This document shows, piece by piece, positions 41,904 to 45,425 of a DNA stretch of 45,425 nt (within the stretch, counting starts at the first letter, position 1; every line of letters starts with the position of its first letter). The notes beneath the pieces were generated by a model. It saw only the letters and a program-made list of their open reading frames with translations, was not told where the DNA came from and did no database searches. The position numbers and the translations under genes were made by a program. This DNA is from Streptomyces sp. Ru73 (lineage in GTDB: Bacteria; Actinomycetota; Actinomycetes; Streptomycetales; Streptomycetaceae), in contig NZ_PQSQ01000066.1 of the NCBI RefSeq assembly GCF_002920575.1, positions 1 through 45,425 on the forward strand, written 5' to 3'.

Positions 41904-42719
41904 ATGAAGCGCCATGAACGGATGAATGCCCTGCTGGAGCTGCTCGGGGAACGCGGCAGGGTGGAGGTCGAGGAGGCGGCGACCGCGCTGGAGGTATCGG
42001 CCGCGACCATGCGCCGTGACATGGACGCACTGGCCGAGCAGCAGCTGCTCACGCGGACGCGCGGGGGTGCGGTGCTGAGCTCCGTGGCGTACGACCTGCC
42101 CATCCGTTACAAGCATGCTCATCGTGCGGCGGAGAAGGAGGCGGTGGCACAGGCGGCGGCCAGGCTGGTCGAGCGCGGTGACGTGGTCGGGCTCAGCGGT
42201 GGTACGACCACCACGGAGATCGCCCGGGTGCTGGCGACCCGGCCGGACTTCGCGGAGGCCGGTCCGCAGCCGCACCTGACGATCGTGACGAACTCGCTCA
42301 ACATCGCCAACGAGCTGGCCGTACGGCCGCAGATCAAGATCGTGCTGACGGGCGGGGTGGCGCACTCGCGGTCGTTCGAGCTGATCGGGCCGTTCAGTGA
42401 GCTGGTGCTGCGACAGATCTCGGTGGACATCGCGTTCATCGGCGCGAACGGCGTGGACCCGCAGATGGGGGCCACGGTGCACGACGAGGGCGAGGCCCGC
42501 ATCAACCGCCTCATGGCCGAGCGGTCCCGGCGAGCCGTGATCGTCGCGGATTCGTCCAAGATCGGAGAGCGCTGCTTCGCCCGGGTCGGTGACGCGGACG
42601 TCTTCGACACCCTCATCACCGACGACCGGGCGGAGGAATCCACCCGGCAGGAATTCACCGACCACGGCCTCCAGGTCATCACCGCCTCATCGCGCCAGGC
42701 CGCTGCCGGGACGGACTGA
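41904..42719 (+). CDS. DeoR/GlpR family transcriptional regulator
   Basis: The 271-residue protein has a DeoR-type helix-turn-helix (about 5-57: RMNALLELLGERGRVEVEEAA, then ATMRRDMDAL). The sugar-phosphate-sensing domain (about 75-250) includes GLSGGTTTTEIARVL, IVTNSLNIANEL, IVLTGGVAHSRSFELIGP and ADSSKIGERCFA. It ends a cluster with an AgaS-like isomerase and a class II aldolase and probably represses them until a phosphosugar such as galactosamine- or tagatose-phosphate accumulates, much like AgaR. Its own transcript seems leaderless and separate, given the 577-bp repeat spacer. Confidence 0.93.
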   Translation: MKRHERMNALLELLGERGRVEVEEAATALEVSAATMRRDMDALAEQQLLTRTRGGAVLSSVAYDLPIRYKHAHRAAEKEAVAQAAARLVERGDVVGLSGGTTTTEIARVLATRPDFAEAGPQPHLTIVTNSLNIANELAVRPQIKIVLTGGVAHSRSFELIGPFSELVLRQISVDIAFIGANGVDPQMGATVHDEGEARINRLMAERSRRAVIVADSSKIGERCFARVGDADVFDTLITDDRAEESTRQEFTDHGLQVITASSRQAAAGTD

Positions 42720-42769
42720 CGCCGGGGCGTCATGCGCCAGAACGCGGAGCTTCGCGCCCGGGGGCTGGG

Positions 42770-42829
42770 CTGAGAACCCGCGGGCGGGCCTGCGAACCCG
42801 CGGGCGGGCCTGAGAACCCGGGGGCGGGT
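42770..42829. repeat. Three 20-bp tandem repeats after the DeoR gene
   Basis: CTGAGAACCCGCGGGCGGGC (42770-42789) is followed directly by two copies with one and two-to-three changes (42790-42809 and 42810-42829). They lie 50 bp past the stop in the convergent spacer. Confidence 0.9.
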
Positions 42830-42970
42830 GGACGGGGTGTTCTGCGAGGGAAGGTGGGGCGGTTCGGCGGGGGTTCGGGCCCTGCCGCCTAGCGCCTGAC
42901 CTGTGTGCGGGTTCTGCGTCCGGGGGCGTGACGGCGCACTGCGGGGGCGAAGTGGGGATACGGGAAGCGC

Positions 42971-43005
42971 GGGGGAGGTGGGGAGGGGGGCGGAGGCGGG
43001 GGGGG
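42971..43005 (+). other. Potential G-quadruplex in a convergent spacer
   Basis: Four G-runs of 5, 4, 6 and 8 bases (42971-42975, 42980-42983, 42985-42990, 42998-43005) are separated by loops of 4, 1 and 7 bases. This meets the usual G3+N1-7 rule. The run ends six bases before the end of the minus-strand SDR gene. Confidence 0.65.
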
Positions 43006-43011
43006 AAGCGG

Positions 43012-43845
43012 TTAGGGGGTGGGGCGGAGGAGGGCTTCGGCGCCGCCGTCTATGAAGAGGAACTGGCCCGTGACGTGGGTGTTTTCGGGCGAGGTGAGCC
43101 AGGTCAGGAGGGGGGCGATCTGTTCGGGGCGGGCGTGGCCGTTGAGCGGCATCGGGACAGTGGTGTCGACGACCTTGCGTACGTCGGGGTCGGCGAGCAT
43201 GCCCTCGGTCATCGGGGTCAGCACCGTGCCGGGGCCGATGGCGTTCAGGGGGATGCCGACGCCGGCCCAGTCGTCGGTGACCGCCGCGCGCCGTACCCAG
43301 CGGGCGAGGGCCGCCTTGGACGAGCCGTAGATGAGGTGCCCCTCGCCCCGGTCGAGGGCGTGCTGTGCCGCTGCCGTGGCCGCGGCCTCGTCGCCGGCCA
43401 GGCACGCGTCGACGATGGCCGGATCGGTGGGATGGACGGCGCCGACGGAGGCGACGGCGGCCGCGCGGGGGTCAGTGCCGGCGGCGAGCAGCGGGCGCAG
43501 CAGTTCCAGGGTGGCGACGGCGCCGAAGTAGTTGACGTTGACGGTGGTGGTCGCGAAGTGGGCGAGGCCGGCGCAGGCGATGACGGCGTCGAGGCGGCCA
43601 CCGGACAGTTCGCTGGCCTGGTCGGCCAGTTGGGTGCGGCCGCTGTCCGTGGCCAGGTCTGCCGCGATCGCGACTCCGTCGGCGTCGGCGGTGCGGTCGG
43701 CCCCGATCACGGTGTGGCCCGCGGCACGGAGGCGGGCGGCGGTGGCCTTGCCGATGCCTGATGCCGCTCCGGTGATGAGGTAAGTGCGGGGCGCGGAGGC
43801 GGAGTCGGGCGTACGGGCGGAGGGAGTACGAGGCGTGGTCGGCAT
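43012..43845 (-). CDS. SDR family oxidoreductase, 3-alpha-hydroxysteroid dehydrogenase-like
   Basis: The 277-residue protein has the cofactor motif TGAASGIG (25-32), CAG (90-92) in the NNAG position, S132, Y172 and K176 in IYGSSKAAL. About forty residues lie between S132 and Y172, an insertion known from 3-alpha-hydroxysteroid dehydrogenase/carbonyl reductase, and IGPGTVLTPMTEGML also fits that group. Reduction of a ketone with NAD(P)H is likely; the substrate is unknown. AAGGAG seven bases before the ATG at 43845 fixes the start. It diverges from a TetR regulator over an operator-rich spacer, so it is probably that regulator's target. Confidence 0.9.
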   Translation of the reverse strand: MPTTPRTPSARTPDSASAPRTYLITGAASGIGKATAARLRAAGHTVIGADRTADADGVAIAADLATDSGRTQLADQASELSGGRLDAVIACAGLAHFATTTVNVNYFGAVATLELLRPLLAAGTDPRAAAVASVGAVHPTDPAIVDACLAGDEAAATAAAQHALDRGEGHLIYGSSKAALARWVRRAAVTDDWAGVGIPLNAIGPGTVLTPMTEGMLADPDVRKVVDTTVPMPLNGHARPEQIAPLLTWLTSPENTHVTGQFLFIDGGAEALLRPTP

Positions 43846-43937
43846 TGGCCGGCTCCTTGGGGATGAGTGATGCGTACGGCGGCGGAACCTCGTGGAGAGA
43901 GCGGGAAGGGAGAAGCAACTCGGCGGTCTGGCAGTCA

Positions 43938-43995
43938 ACTTAGATTAAGTGGCACGCCATGCCAATAAGGCCAATTGCCAGTGAGGCCAATAAGG
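43938..43995. promoter_or_regulatory. Operator region between divergent SDR and TetR genes
   Basis: ACTTA-GAT-TAAGT (43938-43950) is a short perfect palindrome. GCCAATAAGG occurs twice as a direct repeat (43961-43970 and 43986-43995, 25 bp apart) with CCAATTGCCA between. The patch is far more AT-rich than its surroundings, as expected for regulator binding and promoters. Confidence 0.6.
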
Positions 43996-44114
43996 GGGGC
44001 GGGCCTGGCTGTGGCAGAGTGACCCCACTTGGCTACCGGGTGGGCATGACAACCGGGGCGGGCGGCAGGAGCTGGCGCCCTGCCCCCGGGGTTACGGGGA
44101 AGGGAGGGGCGCGG

Positions 44115-44843
44115 ATGGCAGCGGGGCGCGGGCGGCCGTCGTTCAGCGAAGACCGGCGCCAGGCGACGCGGATGGCGATCGCCGAGGCGGCGGCCACGCT
44201 CTTCTCCGACCACGGGTACGAGGCGACTACGGTCGAGCACATCGCGGCGGCGGCCGGGATCTCGTTGCGGACGTTCTATCGGTACTGCCCGGCCAAGGAG
44301 GATGCGCTGACCCCGGTGTTCACCTCCAGCGTCAGCGGGCTCGTCGACCGGTTGGCGGCCCTGCCGGCCGATCAGCCGCTGGCCGAGGCCGTCGAGGCGG
44401 CCTTTGCCGCGCCCGAGTCCTTGCGGCGTTTGGCCGACGCGGACCGGGCACGGCGGTTGCTCCGGGTGATGGGGGCGGTGCCGGCACTGCGTACGCGGTG
44501 GCTGGCGGCGGGGCGGGAGATGCAGGACCGGCTCGCGCCCGTACTCGCCCCGCGTACGGGTGGTGACCCCGACAGCATGGAGACCCGGTTGCTGGCCGCG
44601 GCGCTGATCGATGCGATCACGGTGGCGATGGAGTACTGGGCGCGGGAGGAGGGCGATGCGGCGCGCCTCGCCCCGCGCGCCGATGCCGCGCGGCGGGACG
44701 GGGGGAAGGGGCGGGCCCCTGCCCCGGCCCCGGCCCCGACACCGGAGCGAGGGCCTGCGGACGCAGGGGCGGAGGGTGCGCCTGCGGACATCATGGCGCT
44801 GGTCGCCCGGGCGCTGCGGTATCTGCGGATCGACGACCGGTGA
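44115..44843 (+). CDS. TetR family transcriptional regulator
   Basis: The 242-residue protein has a TetR helix-turn-helix (about 15-62: MAIAEAAATLFSDHGYEATT, then VEHIAAAAGISLRTFYRYCP) and a helical ligand domain. Residues about 200-228 are a Pro/Ala/Gly-rich insertion (APAPAPAPTPERG) before the last helix, likely flexible. AGGGAGGGG ends about six bases before ATG 44115. A longer in-frame start at 44046 would add unconserved residues. It diverges from the SDR gene, whose spacer holds candidate operators, so it probably represses the SDR and itself. Confidence 0.9.
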   Translation: MAAGRGRPSFSEDRRQATRMAIAEAAATLFSDHGYEATTVEHIAAAAGISLRTFYRYCPAKEDALTPVFTSSVSGLVDRLAALPADQPLAEAVEAAFAAPESLRRLADADRARRLLRVMGAVPALRTRWLAAGREMQDRLAPVLAPRTGGDPDSMETRLLAAALIDAITVAMEYWAREEGDAARLAPRADAARRDGGKGRAPAPAPAPTPERGPADAGAEGAPADIMALVARALRYLRIDDR

Positions 44844-45425
44844 CGGGGTGAGCGGCCTCGACCGGCGGTCGGCTGACTGGTCAGCCGACCGGTGCCGATG
44901 GGCGCTGGCCGGTGGCCGGTGGCGGGCAGTGGCCGTGGCCGTGGCGTCGGCGACCGACGGTCGGCGCTCCGCCATCGCCGGCCATCAGCCGACGCCCCAC
45001 TGCCGACGACCGATGGTGAGTAAGCGATGGTCGGCGGTCTGCGGGCGGTGGCCGGTCAGACGTTGCCCGTCCCGGCGGTCGCCGGGACGGGCGGCCAAGA
45101 GGGGGCCAGAGCCGGTACGCCGGCACCCGACGCCCCTCCCCCGTCGCGCCACCGAACCAGCGGGACGGGACCAGCGGGACCGGGCCAGCAGTGTCGGTCA
45201 CCGTCACATCAGCAGACGGCCGGCGGAAACCGGCCCTTGCGCCCTGGCACGGCCACCCACCCAGCGCCCCCTCGCGGTCCCGGCTCAGTGCCGTACGCCG
45301 GGCCCCTACCCCTGCCGCAGCAGCAACAACGGTCACCGTCATCCCGACGACAGACGGCCGGCGGCAACCGAGCCCCCGCGCTCGGCCCGACCCCCTCCAG
45401 CGCACCTAGCTCAGCGCCGCCCAGT
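44844..45425. repeat. Gene-free right end with GGTCGGC-like and ~136-bp repeats
   Basis: No supported gene lies in these 582 bp. 44930-45060 is rich in CGGTCGGCG-type motifs like those at 3045-3236. GGTCACCGTCA followed by AGACGGCCGGCGG occurs at 45196 and again at 45331, two diverged units about 135-138 bp long that run to the window edge. A minus-strand open frame here (44881-45405) has a random, Arg/Pro-rich composition. Confidence 0.6.

Noticed and set aside
44881..45405. 174-residue minus-strand frame at the right end
   Set aside because: It is built from the local DNA repeats, lacks a ribosome binding site and shows no recognisable protein features.

Overview
The window looks like a piece of a Streptomyces-type chromosome (order Kitasatosporales). 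GC content is very high, third codon positions are almost always G or C, and several genes start with GTG. One gene is a mycothiol-dependent maleylpyruvate isomerase-like enzyme, and others belong to actinobacterial families. Many genes have no ribosome binding site but a TAnnnT box five to seven bases before the ATG, the usual sign of leaderless transcription in actinobacteria. I see no rRNA, tRNA, CRISPR array, transposase or integrase. It reads as ordinary chromosomal DNA rather than a mobile island.

Layout, left to right. 1-5360: a crotonase-fold protein lacking both usual catalytic glutamates, a mycothiol-dependent enzyme, two DJ-1/PfpI paralogues (one isonitrile-hydratase-like, one GlxA-type AraC regulator) and an SCO6745-family protein whose promoter carries a palindromic operator. 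5694-8141: the RNA-binding protein Tex. 8409-9776: a divergent MarR/short-chain dehydrogenase pair around an AT-rich operator. 9892-15328: an FUSC-type membrane protein, a D-amino-acid-oxidase-like flavoenzyme and a BCCT betaine transporter. 15383-20224: secreted functions (M14 carboxypeptidase, M1 aminopeptidase, sphingomyelinase C, a lipoprotein). 20358-22822: AnsP-like permease divergent from a MerR regulator. 22912-29019: a leftward four-gene beta-oxidation operon (racemase, acyl-CoA dehydrogenase, thiolase, FadB). 29469-36447: MgtC-like protein, DHDPS-family aldolase, saccharopine-dehydrogenase-like reductase, endonuclease V, type B carboxylesterase and photolyase. 36749-39186: NarL-type response regulator with a repetitive N-terminal tail, flavodoxin, a 59-residue secreted peptide and a YciI protein. 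39440-42719: AgaS-like sugar isomerase, class II aldolase and DeoR regulator, an amino-sugar module. 43012-44843: divergent SDR/TetR pair around an operator-rich spacer.

The least expected feature is the non-coding DNA. Almost every longer spacer is built from short degenerate tandem repeats, different in sequence from spacer to spacer but often with a period of 23-24 bp (after the SCO6745 gene, after tex, after the SDR gene, before mgtC). In several cases the first unit is the 3' end of the upstream gene including its stop codon. The same kind of repeat extends into proteins: 24-bp units encode a C-terminal tail on the CoA-transferase-family racemase, and other repeats make up a glycine-rich insert in the FUSC protein and the N-terminal tail of the response regulator. 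I saw no single new multi-gene system. The repeat behaviour, the leaderless gene set, the altered crotonase and the methyl-branched beta-oxidation operon are the points most worth following up.
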